DNA of 45,132 nucleotides from assembly GCA_016869175.1 (NCBI GenBank), contig VGEV01000010.1:1-45132 (forward strand), read 5' to 3'. The notes below the pieces were generated by a model. It did not search any database, had not been told where the DNA came from, and saw nothing but the letters and a program-made list of their open reading frames with translations. Below, one piece after another: positions 33,294 to 41,261 of this stretch. Origin of the DNA: Alphaproteobacteria bacterium (GTDB taxonomy: Bacteria; Pseudomonadota; Alphaproteobacteria; GCA-2731375). The position numbers and the translations under genes are program-made. Each line of letters opens with the position of its first letter. The stretch's first letter is position 1.

Positions 33294-33667
33294 GGGCGCC
33301 CCGCCGGTTCGGCCGGCAGCAGTCGCGCCGTGACGAGCCGCACCTCGCCGCCTTCGCCGGTGTCGACCGCGACCTCGATCTGCACCGGCCGGACGCCCGG
33401 GCCGGGCGGCGCCAACGGGGCAAGCGAGCGGCGCCAGGACAAACCCTCTTCACTTCGCCCTTGCGTTGCTTGGATGGCGGTCGGCAGCTCCGCCGCCTCG
33501 ATAAGCAGACGCTCGGCAAGGCGCAGCGCCGCGGCGCGCCGATCGCCAAGCTCCGCGGCACGCAGCGTCTGGCGCGACAGCGCCAACAACGGCTGCAGGA
33601 CCAATACGGTCAGGGCGAGCGCCACCAGCACTTCCAGCAAGGTAAAGCCGCCGGGCCCAGGCTTCAC
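33290..33667 (-). CDS. gspI: Type II secretion minor pseudopilin GspI
   Basis: 125 residues starting with a GTG that overlaps the gspH stop by four bases. The leader GPGG precedes FTLLEVLVALALTVLVLQPL, a canonical pseudopilin N-terminus. The helix continues into RRAAALRLAERLLIEAAEL and is followed by a small domain. Size and order between gspH and gspJ support GspI, which seeds the tip complex. The open frame extends upstream through gspH and beyond, but that extension is not coding. Confidence 0.85.
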   Translation of the reverse strand: MKPGPGGFTLLEVLVALALTVLVLQPLLALSRQTLRAAELGDRRAAALRLAERLLIEAAELPTAIQATQGRSEEGLSWRRSLAPLAPPGPGVRPVQIEVAVDTGEGGEVRLVTARLLPAEPAGRP

Positions 33668-34137
33668 GGGCGCAGGCTGACGCGGCCCGTCAACCAATCG
33701 ACCGACAGCCGGACCAGCCGCTCCCGGTGGTGAAACGAGACGGCGCCGCCGCCGCTGCTGCCGTCGGCGTGGAACCGGATGGCCTTGGCGCCCGCGTTCG
33801 CCGTTTCGCCTTCGACCCGCAACACCGTGCCGGTCGGCAATCCGGGCAGGCTGCGCACCGCTTCGTCCGCCAGCCGATAGCGCCCGCCCGCGGGATCGAT
33901 GCTGACCACGACGTCGTGCTGGCGCTCCAGCGCGAGCTGCCGCGCGCGCTTCAGTTCGCCGGCCAATTGCCGGGCCGCCGCAGTCGGATCGGACGCCGGG
34001 AGGCGGGCGGCAAACGGCACCAGCAGCCCGAGCGTCCCGGCGAGGATCGCCAGCACCACCAGCAGTTCCAGCAGCGTGACGCCCCGCTGAACCGGCGCAG
34101 GCGAAGGGCCGGCGGCGTGGCGGCGAGGCGCGGCCAC
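33664..34137 (-). CDS. gspH: Type II secretion minor pseudopilin GspH
   Basis: 157 residues from a GTG that shares a base with the gspG stop (TAGTG). The leader is unusually long, about 19 residues, and ends in VQRG before VTLLELLVVLAILAGTLGLL. Position one of the mature protein is therefore valine, not the usual phenylalanine. The rest (RARQLALERQHDVVVSIDP, VRLSVDWLTGRVSL) matches the GspH/FimT layout. It is thought to join the major pilus to the tip. Confidence 0.85.
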   Translation of the reverse strand: MAAPRRHAAGPSPAPVQRGVTLLELLVVLAILAGTLGLLVPFAARLPASDPTAAARQLAGELKRARQLALERQHDVVVSIDPAGGRYRLADEAVRSLPGLPTGTVLRVEGETANAGAKAIRFHADGSSGGGAVSFHHRERLVRLSVDWLTGRVSLRP

Positions 34138-34589
34138 TAGCGCCGCCAGTTAGCGATGTCGGCGGCTTCGCCCTCGCCGCCCTCGGTCGCATCGGCGCCC
34201 AGGCTGAACAGATCGTAGTCGAGGCCGTGCCGGCTGGGCCGGCGGTAGACATAGGGCCTGCCCCAGGGATCGTCCGGCAGCGCCTGAGCCTTGAGATAGG
34301 GCCCGCGCCACACCGCGACGTCGGCCGGCCTGGCGATGAGCGCCTTCAGGCCCTGCTCTTGCGTCGGATAGCCGCCGACATCGAGCCGGTAGAAATCGAG
34401 CGCGGTCGCCAGGCTTTCCACCTGCAGCCGCGCCGCATCGCCCTTGGCCCGGCCGAAATAGTCGATCACGCGCGGACCGACCAGCGTCACGATCAGGCCC
34501 AGGATCGCCAGCACGACCAGCACTTCCAGCAGCGTGAAGCCGGCCTCTGCGGGCCGGCGGCGTATCCGTCGTTCTGTCACAGCTCCCAT
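34137..34589 (-). CDS. gspG: Type II secretion major pseudopilin GspG
   Basis: 150 residues. The leader ends in PAEAG and the mature part begins FTLLEVLVVLAILGLIVTLV. YPTQEQGLKALI and DPWGRPYVYRRPSRHGLDYD are conserved GspG segments. The C-terminal SLGADATEGGEGEAADIANW is the calcium-binding loop of the family. The chosen ATG at 34589 shares a base with the gspF stop (TAATG), giving a leader of 17 residues; an earlier frame opening lies inside gspF. This is the main pilus subunit of the system. Confidence 0.92.
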   Translation of the reverse strand: MGAVTERRIRRRPAEAGFTLLEVLVVLAILGLIVTLVGPRVIDYFGRAKGDAARLQVESLATALDFYRLDVGGYPTQEQGLKALIARPADVAVWRGPYLKAQALPDDPWGRPYVYRRPSRHGLDYDLFSLGADATEGGEGEAADIANWRR

Positions 34590-35800
34590 TACGCCAGTTC
34601 GTAAAGCCCGACCACCGAGGAAATCAACGCCCAGACGATGGCGCCGACGAGACAACCCAGCAGCAAGGTGACGATCGGCACCGCCAGCGCCGCCAGCCGT
34701 CGCGCCAGCGCGCGCGCCTGTCGGCCCTGCATCTCGGCCGCGCGCTGGCTCATCAGCGCAAGGCCGCCGCTGGCCTCGCCGACGCGCAGCAACTCGACCG
34801 CGGTCGCCGGAAACCCCGGCTCAGCCAGCAGACCCGGCGCGAATGGGGCGCCGGTGCGGACCGCTTGCGCGGCCGCGGCGGCCAGTGCCGTCATGGCGCG
34901 ATTGCCAAGCGCCGCGGCGGCCAACTCCGCTGCCTCGGCCAGCGTCACCCCACCCCGCAGCAACGCCGCCAGGGTGCGCAAATAGCGCTCGGCCTCCAGG
35001 CTGGCCACCAGGCGGCCGGCCACCGGCAGACGCAACAGCCAGCGGTCGACGGCCAAGCCCGCGGCGGCGCCCCGTCGCCACCGGCGGAACCCAAGCAGGG
35101 CGAGCAAACCGGCCAGCAGCACCGGCAATCCCCAGGTGCCGATGCCCTCGGACAGGGCTGCCAGCAGTCGCGTCGCCAACGGGGCGGAGCGCCCGGCATC
35201 GCGGAACAATGCCTCGAACTGCGGCACCACGAAGACGAGCATGTAGAGCAGCGAGAGACCGGCGAATACCAGCAGGATGACCGGATAGACCAGGGCCGAA
35301 CGGACTTCCGTCCGCGCTTCGTCGGCGCGTTCCAAATAGTCGGCCAGCGCCTCCAACGCTGGCAGCAGACCGCCGGAAGCCTCGCCCGAGCGCAGCATGG
35401 CCACGGCAGCGGGTGCGAAACCCAACTCGCTCTCGGCCAGTGCCGCCGATAGCGGCTGGCCGCCGCGCACCCTCGTGGCGGCCACGCGTGCCGCCGTCGC
35501 CGCGCGACCGCGCCCCAGTTCTCCCGCCAATGCCAGCGCGCGCTCGACCGGCAGGCCGGCGCCCAGCAATGTCGCCAGCTCGCGTACAAGAAGCGCGCGA
35601 TCGCGCCCCGCCGCGCCGCGCCGTCTGCGGCCGGTCGCGGCCGTTCTGGCCGAGCTCGATTCGCTGGGCGCTTCCGCGCTGAGCGTTACCTTCTGTTGCT
35701 GGCGCAGCCGCAGCACCAGTTCCTCGCGCGAGGCGGCGTCGAGTTCGCCTTGCTCGATGGCGCCATCCGGGGCAACCGCGCGATATCGATAGCGCGGCAT
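34589..35800 (-). CDS. gspF: Type II secretion inner-membrane platform protein GspF
   Basis: 403 residues, three membrane helices and two repeated cytoplasmic helical domains. The N-terminal MPRYRYRAVAPDGAIEQGEL is typical of GspF. Each half contains the family signature: LRSGEASGGLLPALEALADY in the first and LLRVGEASGGLALMSQRAAE in the second. Membrane segments are VYPVILLVFAGLSLLYMLVF, GLPVLLAGLLALLG and a last one near the C-terminus. The frame is open far upstream across gspE, but that is a shadow, not a fusion. The ATG follows the gspE stop by five bases. Confidence 0.93.
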   Translation of the reverse strand: MPRYRYRAVAPDGAIEQGELDAASREELVLRLRQQQKVTLSAEAPSESSSARTAATGRRRRGAAGRDRALLVRELATLLGAGLPVERALALAGELGRGRAATAARVAATRVRGGQPLSAALAESELGFAPAAVAMLRSGEASGGLLPALEALADYLERADEARTEVRSALVYPVILLVFAGLSLLYMLVFVVPQFEALFRDAGRSAPLATRLLAALSEGIGTWGLPVLLAGLLALLGFRRWRRGAAAGLAVDRWLLRLPVAGRLVASLEAERYLRTLAALLRGGVTLAEAAELAAAALGNRAMTALAAAAAQAVRTGAPFAPGLLAEPGFPATAVELLRVGEASGGLALMSQRAAEMQGRQARALARRLAALAVPIVTLLLGCLVGAIVWALISSVVGLYELA

Positions 35801-35805
35801 GGGCG

Positions 35806-37458
35806 CTAGGCTCGGTCGATGACGCGGGCGACTTCCTCCAGGCTGGTCGCGCCTTCCGTCACCTTGGCCAGCGCGGCAGCGCGCAGGTCGATCATGCCGT
35901 CCGCCCTGGCCAGCCTGGCAAGCCCCGCCTCGTCCGTTCCGCGGGCGATCTGCTGGGCCAGATCGGGCGAGAGGGTCAGCAATTCGCCGACCGCGAATCG
36001 GCCACGATAGCCGGTGCCGGCGCACGCGCTGCAGCCAGCGGCAGGGTGGACCGGCCGCGTCGCCGCCGGTCCCACGGCCGCCGGGGCCGGCAATGGCGGC
36101 GAACGCGGCCCGGCGCAAGTCGCGCACAACCGGCGCAGCAGGCGTTGCGCCAACACGCCGTGCAACACCGAGGCAAGCAAGTAGTTCTCCACCCCCATGT
36201 CGGCGAGCCGCGTCACCGCGGCCACGGCGCTGTTGGTATGCAACGTCGCCAGCACCAAGTGGCCGGTCAATGCCGCCTGCACCGCGATGCGCGCGGTCGC
36301 CGGGTCGCGGATCTCGCCCACCAAAATGATGTCGGGATCCTGCCGCAGCACCGCGCGCAACACATTCGCGAAATCCAAGCCGATTTGCGGCTTTACCTGG
36401 ATCTGGTTGACCCCGGCAAGCTGATACTCGACCGGGTCCTCCACCGTCAACACCTTCAGGCGGTCGCGGTCCAGCCGCTGCAAGGCGGCATATAGCGTGG
36501 TGGTCTTGCCGCTGCCGGTCGGCCCGGTCACCAGCACCAGCCCATGCGGGTTCGCCAGCAGCCGATCGAGACCGTCGACGAGCCCCGCCTCGAAACCCAG
36601 TTGCGGCAAAGTAAGCGGCGCGCGCTCGCGATCCAGCAGGCGCAGCACGACACTTTCTCCGTGCAGGGTCGGCACCACGCTGACCCGCACGTCGATTTCC
36701 CGCCCGCTTACGGCAACGCGGGTACGGCCGTCCTGCGGCAATCGGCGCTCGGCGATATCGAGGCCGGCGATGACCTTGATGCGGCTGACCACCGCCGCTT
36801 CCACCTGGCGTGGCAGGACGTGGCGTTCCACCAGCAGGCCGTCGATGCGCAGCCGCACCCGCACACGGTCCTCGAACGGCTCGACATGCAAGTCGCTGGC
36901 GGCCGCCTCGACCGCCTCGGCCAACAGCCGCTGGACGAGGCGGATGGTCGGCGCGTCGCTCGCCTGCTCGCTGAGCCGCCGCAGGTCGGCGTCGTCGACG
37001 GCGGCGGCCGGCCCGACGACCGCCAGCTTGGGCTGCCCGCCATGCAGGCGCTCGATGGCGCGCTCCAGTTCGCCGGCCGGCGCCACCACCCGCTCGACCG
37101 GCCGCCCGGTCAGAAGGGCGATCGCTTCCGCCGCGTAATCGTCGAACGGATCCGCCATGGCCAGCCGCAGCCCGCGCGGGTCCTCGCGCAAGGGCAACAC
37201 CCGCGTCTTGCGCAGGAATTCCAGCGCCACGCGGTCGCCCAGCACCGGCCGTTCCGGCAGCTCCTCGGGCGTCAGGCAGGCAAGGCCCAGTGTCGTTGCC
37301 AGCGCGCGGGCAAGTTCCGCCTCGCTGACCAGACCGAGGCCGGCCAGCACCAGGTGCAGGCGCTCGCCCCGGCGTTCGCTCACGGCCTGGGCCCGGGCAA
37401 GCGCCGTGGCGTCCAGCCTGCCCGCCTTCAATAGATAGTCCGCCAGCGCCTCGGTCAT
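35806..37458 (-). CDS. gspE: Type II secretion assembly ATPase GspE
   Basis: 550 residues, the cytoplasmic hexameric ATPase that drives pseudopilus assembly. The N-terminal domain contains a GspE-N fold (ALADYLLKAGRLDATALARA). The Walker A motif is GPTGSGKTTT with K318. ILVGEIRDPATA carries the aspartate box and HLVLATLHTNSA the histidine box. A zinc-binding C-terminal lobe is present, with LCATC and GCSACAGTGYRGR. First gene of the secretion operon and divergent from the TPR gene, sharing a 77-base upstream region. Confidence 0.95.
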   Translation of the reverse strand: MTEALADYLLKAGRLDATALARAQAVSERRGERLHLVLAGLGLVSEAELARALATTLGLACLTPEELPERPVLGDRVALEFLRKTRVLPLREDPRGLRLAMADPFDDYAAEAIALLTGRPVERVVAPAGELERAIERLHGGQPKLAVVGPAAAVDDADLRRLSEQASDAPTIRLVQRLLAEAVEAAASDLHVEPFEDRVRVRLRIDGLLVERHVLPRQVEAAVVSRIKVIAGLDIAERRLPQDGRTRVAVSGREIDVRVSVVPTLHGESVVLRLLDRERAPLTLPQLGFEAGLVDGLDRLLANPHGLVLVTGPTGSGKTTTLYAALQRLDRDRLKVLTVEDPVEYQLAGVNQIQVKPQIGLDFANVLRAVLRQDPDIILVGEIRDPATARIAVQAALTGHLVLATLHTNSAVAAVTRLADMGVENYLLASVLHGVLAQRLLRRLCATCAGPRSPPLPAPAAVGPAATRPVHPAAGCSACAGTGYRGRFAVGELLTLSPDLAQQIARGTDEAGLARLARADGMIDLRAAALAKVTEGATSLEEVARVIDRA

Positions 37459-37535
37459 CGCGTATTACCGTTGCCTTGGGGCCATGGTAGCTTCGACGGC
37501 AGGCGACCTCCACCTGCTGTCGCAAGGACGGTTCA

Positions 37536-37949
37536 ATGGCTGAAGGCGAACGCGACAGGCACGCAACCGCCGTCGGCGGCTGGCTGCTCATCTCGGCGAT
37601 GACTGCCTTGGCGGCGGTGTCGATTGCCGCCGCCACCGCGATCGCGGCGCTGATCGCAAACGAACGGCGGGCGCCCGTGCCAGTCGCCCTGTCGACGCCG
37701 GAACGCAATCCCGATCGCGAGACCATCGAGGCGCGGGTGGAGAGCCTAAGGCAACGGTTGCAGGCGGCGCCTGACGACCTCGAGGGCTGGAAGATGTTGG
37801 GGCGCTCGCTGCAGGCGCTGGGGCGCCACGGCGACGCGGTCGGGGCCTATAGTCAGGCGGCCAAGCTGGCGCCGAACAATGCGGAAACCCAGGCCGCCCT
37901 CGCCCGGCTTTCGGATATCGCCCGGACCCGCGGCGCACACCCGCAATGA
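37536..37949 (+). CDS. Membrane-anchored TPR protein (CcmH/NrfG-like)
   Basis: 137 residues. One membrane helix at about residues 15-38 (WLLISAMTALAAVSIAAATA) is followed by a TPR unit: PDDLEGWKMLGRSLQALGRH then DAVGAYSQAAKLAPNNAETQ. This resembles the periplasmic C-terminal part of CcmI/NrfG cytochrome c assembly factors, which hold apocytochrome for heme attachment. The five-heme cytochrome gene follows 153 bases later on the same strand, so a role in its maturation is plausible but not shown. Divergent from gspE. Confidence 0.7.
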   Translation: MAEGERDRHATAVGGWLLISAMTALAAVSIAAATAIAALIANERRAPVPVALSTPERNPDRETIEARVESLRQRLQAAPDDLEGWKMLGRSLQALGRHGDAVGAYSQAAKLAPNNAETQAALARLSDIARTRGAHPQ

Positions 37950-38005
37950 CGGCGTGGCAAGCATCACTGCGTCGCAGCAACGCATGGCTTTTCCCAGTTT
38001 GCGCC

Positions 38006-38034
38006 TTTACCTTACCATGCGGCATTCGCATAAT
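38006..38034 (+). promoter_or_regulatory. Sigma70-like promoter candidate upstream of the multiheme cytochrome
   Basis: TTTACC (38006-38011) and CATAAT (38029-38034) are separated by 17 bases. The -10 matches five of six consensus bases and the -35 four. It would start transcription about 60 bases upstream of the cytochrome ATG, apart from the TPR gene. Confidence 0.42.
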
Positions 38035-38102
38035 CGGGTGGCCTGAGGGCGAGGCGCCCATCGCAGCACGTTCCGCGTCTGATGGCGACAAATGGGGGGC
38101 AC

Positions 38103-39470
38103 ATGCGTGTTCAACTGAACTTGCGGGGGGTCGCAAGGTACCTGGTCGCCACGAGTGTGGCGAGCATGCTGGGGCTGTGGTCGCAGCTGAGCGCCGCCGA
38201 AGTCCTGCCGCAATACGCGAAGGATACGCATCTGGGGGTGGTGACCTGCGCCGGCAGCACCTGCCATGGCGCGCTCGAGCCCTGGCAGCAGTCGAATGTG
38301 CTGCAGAACGAGTACATCACCTGGCAGCGGCAGGATCAGCATGCCAAGGCATATGCGACCTTGCTGAAGGAGGAATCCAAGCGGATCGCGCGGAATCTGA
38401 AGCTGGAACGGCCCGCGCACGAATCGAAAATCTGCTTGGATTGCCATTCTGACAACCCGCCGCCCAACCTTCGCGGCGCCCGTTTCCAACTCTCCGACGG
38501 GGTCGGGTGCGAAGCCTGCCATGGCGGCTCGGTGCGCTATCTCGGCCTGCACGCGACCGGCGTCGCAACGCATGCGGAGAACGTGCAGAACGGGCTCTAC
38601 CCGACCGAGGAGCCGGTGGCACGGGCGCAGCTTTGCCTGAGCTGCCATTTCGGCAGCTTCGGCGAGGACAGCAAGTTCGTCACGCACCGCATCATGGGTG
38701 CCGGCCATCCGCGGATGAGTTTCGAGCTCGACACCTTCACCGCGATCCAGCCGGCGCACTACCGAATCGACGCCGATTACCGGAAGCGCAAACCGGTGTT
38801 CAGCGGTGTTCAGGTCTGGGCGATTGGCCAGGCCATGGCGGTCAGCCAGACGATGACAGCCGTGATCAGCAGCAAGTTCGGGCGCGATGGCATTTTTCCC
38901 GAACTGGTGTTGTTCGACTGCCACGCCTGTCACCATCCGATGAGCGATGTGCGCTGGCAGCCGCGCGCCAGCACGGGGCTGCCGCCTGGCGTGCCCCGGC
39001 TGGGCGATGCCAACCTGTTGATGCTGATCATCGCCGCCAAGCAGGTGGCGCCTGATGTCAGTTCAGCGCTGGGCGGCCAGTTGCGTGGCCTGCACGCCGC
39101 CGCGATCCAGGGGCCCGACGCGATGGCGAGCGCGGCGCGGGGCGTCAAGGAATCGGCTGATCGTCTGCTGGCGGCTTTCGCCAAGCATTCGTTCGGCCGG
39201 GCCGACTTGGTGGCGCTGCTGAATGGCGTGCTGGGCATGGGGCTGGGCGGCGAGTTCCTGGACTACGCGGCGGCCGAGCAGGCGACGATGGCGATGGCCT
39301 CGATCGTCAACGCCATGCGCGACACCGGCGTGACCGACGAAGCGCAGCGTAAGGCGCTCGATGCGGCGATGAACCGCGCCTATGAAGCGGTCGGCAAGGA
39401 TGAGCAGTACAAGCCCGCCGCCTTCGTCGAAGCGCTGAAGCAGATCCAGGCCGCGGCGCCAAAGTCGTGA
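38103..39470 (+). CDS. Five-heme c-type cytochrome, exported
   Basis: 455 residues with a signal peptide ending near SQLSAA (residues 27-32). Five heme-binding motifs are visible: an unusual CX4CH (C49-H55, CAGSTCH), then CLDCH (111), CEACH (136), CLSCH (178) and CHACH (273). The spacing resembles the cytochrome c554-type multiheme fold. The C-terminal 170 residues contain no heme site and look helical. No lipobox is present, so periplasmic or extracellular placement is possible. The ATG at 38103 has GGGGGG six bases upstream. The neighbours are a TPR protein and the type II secretion operon. Electron donor and acceptor are unknown. Confidence 0.87.
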   Translation: MRVQLNLRGVARYLVATSVASMLGLWSQLSAAEVLPQYAKDTHLGVVTCAGSTCHGALEPWQQSNVLQNEYITWQRQDQHAKAYATLLKEESKRIARNLKLERPAHESKICLDCHSDNPPPNLRGARFQLSDGVGCEACHGGSVRYLGLHATGVATHAENVQNGLYPTEEPVARAQLCLSCHFGSFGEDSKFVTHRIMGAGHPRMSFELDTFTAIQPAHYRIDADYRKRKPVFSGVQVWAIGQAMAVSQTMTAVISSKFGRDGIFPELVLFDCHACHHPMSDVRWQPRASTGLPPGVPRLGDANLLMLIIAAKQVAPDVSSALGGQLRGLHAAAIQGPDAMASAARGVKESADRLLAAFAKHSFGRADLVALLNGVLGMGLGGEFLDYAAAEQATMAMASIVNAMRDTGVTDEAQRKALDAAMNRAYEAVGKDEQYKPAAFVEALKQIQAAAPKS

Positions 39471-39569
39471 ACCTCCGGATCGGCCGCAGCCGCGGGCGTG
39501 CCAGGGCTTGTGCTGTCAGTTTCACGATGCTAGCAGGTTGTTGAAGAACTTCATCGGCGGGGGGCTCCA

Positions 39570-39854
39570 ATGAGCAAGGCTGACTTCATCGAACGCGTCG
39601 CCAAGAGCGGCAAGCTGAGCAAGGCCGATGCCAAGCGCACGGTCGACTTGGTATTCGGCGAGATCGAGAGCGGCCTGAAGGCCGCCCGCAAGGATGGCAA
39701 ATACACCATTGGCGGCTTCGGCTCGTTCTCGGTCAGCAGGCGTGCCGCGCGTACCGGCCGTAATCCGCGCACGGGCGAGGCGATCAAGATCAAGGCCAGC
39801 AAATCGCTGCGCTTCCGGCCGGCGAAGAACCTGAAGGACGCGGCCGGCATCTGA
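39570..39854 (+). CDS. hupB: HU-family DNA-binding protein
   Basis: 94 residues, the usual length of HU beta. The dimerisation helices (MSKADFIERVAKSGKLSKAD) precede the beta-arm segment GGFGSFSVSRRAARTGRNPR, with the conserved RNPRTGE and KASKSLRFRPAKNLKD. It binds and bends DNA nonspecifically in the nucleoid. IHF subunits are less likely because this arm and C-terminus match HU. GGGGGGCTCC precedes the ATG. The gene stands alone; about 100 bases precede it and 170 follow. Confidence 0.93.
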   Translation: MSKADFIERVAKSGKLSKADAKRTVDLVFGEIESGLKAARKDGKYTIGGFGSFSVSRRAARTGRNPRTGEAIKIKASKSLRFRPAKNLKDAAGI

Positions 39855-39963
39855 CGCTGGCGCTAGGCGCAATTCGGCCGGCGGCGCGACCCGAAAGTCG
39901 CACCGTCGCCATTTGGGCGGCGGCCGAGCCAAGCCGCCGCAGGCTGCCCATGCCGCAACCGCA

Positions 39964-39993
39964 TTGCGCCCGACCGGGCAGGCGGCGGATAAT
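39964..39993 (+). promoter_or_regulatory. Sigma70-like promoter candidate upstream of the thiolase gene
   Basis: TTGCGC (39964-39969) and GATAAT (39988-39993) are separated by 18 bases. The -10 matches five of six consensus bases and the -35 four. The expected start site lies about 25 bases before the thiolase ATG at 40025. Confidence 0.42.
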
Positions 39994-40024
39994 CGGGTGC
40001 GAGCCATAGCCTGGGAGTCAAGCG

Positions 40025-41257
40025 ATGCGCGAAGTCTATGTGGCGGGAATCGCCATGACGCCGTTCGGCAAGTTCCTCGACAAGTCGGTCAAGGACTTGA
40101 CGCGCGAAGCGGTGCAGGGCGCCTTGCGCGATGCCGGCGCCAAGGCCGACGACGTGGACGCAGCGTTCTTCGCCAACACAACGCAAGCGGTGATCGAAGG
40201 CCAGTATCTGGTGCCCGGCGAGGTCGCGCTGCAGGCGGCCGGCATCAACGGCATGCCGATCTTCAATGTGGAGAATGCCTGCGCCAGCGGCTCGAGCGCG
40301 TTTCACATGGCCTACGCGCATGTCAAGGCCGGCCTCAGCGAGATGGCATTGGCGGTTGGCGCCGAGAAGATGTACGATGCCGACAAGGCCAAGTCCTTCG
40401 CCGTGTTCCGTGGCGCCTGGGACGTGCATGACGGCGGCAAGACCATGGCGATGCTGGGCAATCTCGGCGCCGGCGTGAGCGACCCGCAGCCGACCGGCGA
40501 CAACCGCCAGCGCAGCGAGTTCATGGACATTTACGCCGAACTCGCCAAGTACCACATGAAGCGCTTCGGCATGACGCAGCGTCAGCTGGCCGCGGTGGCG
40601 GCCAAGAACCACCAACATTCCGCCTTGAATGCGCTCTCGCAGTACCAGAACGCCATGAGCATCGAGGAAGTGTTGCAGGCCCGCCGCATCGCCTGGCCGC
40701 TCACCTTGCCGATGTGTTCGCCGATCAGTGACGGCGCGGCCGCCGCCATCGTCTGCAGCGAAGAGGCGCTGCAACGGCTGGGCGGCGCCCGGCCGGTCAA
40801 GGTGTTGGCCAGCGTCCTGGCAACCGGCGGGGCGCGGGGCCCCGAGGAATTGGAGCGCCACGTCTGCCGGCGTGCCGCCGCCAGCGCCTACGAGATGGCG
40901 GGCCTTGGCCCGGAGGACATGTCCGTGGCCGAGGTACACGATGCCACGGCCTTCGCCGAGGTGCTGCAGAGCGAGAATCTGGGTTTCGCCGAGATCGGCG
41001 GCGGCGGCGCGTTGGCGGAAAGCGGCGCCACGACACTGGGTGGACGCATTCCGATCAACCCCTCGGGCGGTCTCGAATCGAAGGGCCATCCGCTGGGCGC
41101 GACCGGCCTTGGCCAACTCTACGAACTTGCCGTGCAATTGCGCGGCGAGGCCGGGCCGCGCCAGGTCGAAGGCGCCCGCCTTGCCATCGCCGAGAATGGC
41201 GGCGGCTTCCTCGGCATCGAAGAGGCGGTGGCCTGCATTACCATTCTGGCTCGCTAG
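40025..41257 (+). CDS. Thiolase family protein (SCP-x/acetyl-CoA acetyltransferase type)
   Basis: 410 residues. The active-site cysteine is C86 in NACASGSS. The C-terminal half has VHDATAFAE, the histidine motif NPSGGLESKGHPLGATG and a final NGGG segment with a cysteine in ACITIL. The shape is that of the lipid-transfer-associated (SCP-x) group, whose members often cleave or form 3-oxoacyl-CoA of branched or sterol chains. The following gene, five bases away, is an acyl-CoA synthetase, so the pair may activate and shorten a carboxylic acid. Chain-length choice is unknown. Confidence 0.9.
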   Translation: MREVYVAGIAMTPFGKFLDKSVKDLTREAVQGALRDAGAKADDVDAAFFANTTQAVIEGQYLVPGEVALQAAGINGMPIFNVENACASGSSAFHMAYAHVKAGLSEMALAVGAEKMYDADKAKSFAVFRGAWDVHDGGKTMAMLGNLGAGVSDPQPTGDNRQRSEFMDIYAELAKYHMKRFGMTQRQLAAVAAKNHQHSALNALSQYQNAMSIEEVLQARRIAWPLTLPMCSPISDGAAAAIVCSEEALQRLGGARPVKVLASVLATGGARGPEELERHVCRRAAASAYEMAGLGPEDMSVAEVHDATAFAEVLQSENLGFAEIGGGGALAESGATTLGGRIPINPSGGLESKGHPLGATGLGQLYELAVQLRGEAGPRQVEGARLAIAENGGGFLGIEEAVACITILAR

Positions 41258-41261
41258 GCCG

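Noticed and set aside
34589-37726. Apparent 1045-residue fusion upstream of gspF
   Set aside because: Only the part from 35800 down encodes GspF; the upstream part is the shifted frame of gspE, which has its own intact frame and motifs.
39508-39536. TTGTGC-17-TAGCAG upstream of the HU gene
   Set aside because: The -10 matches only three of six bases, so it is not better than background.
39886-39901. Short hairpin GCGAC-CCGAAA-GTCGC after the HU gene
   Set aside because: Five-base stem without a T-run on either strand; too weak to call a terminator.
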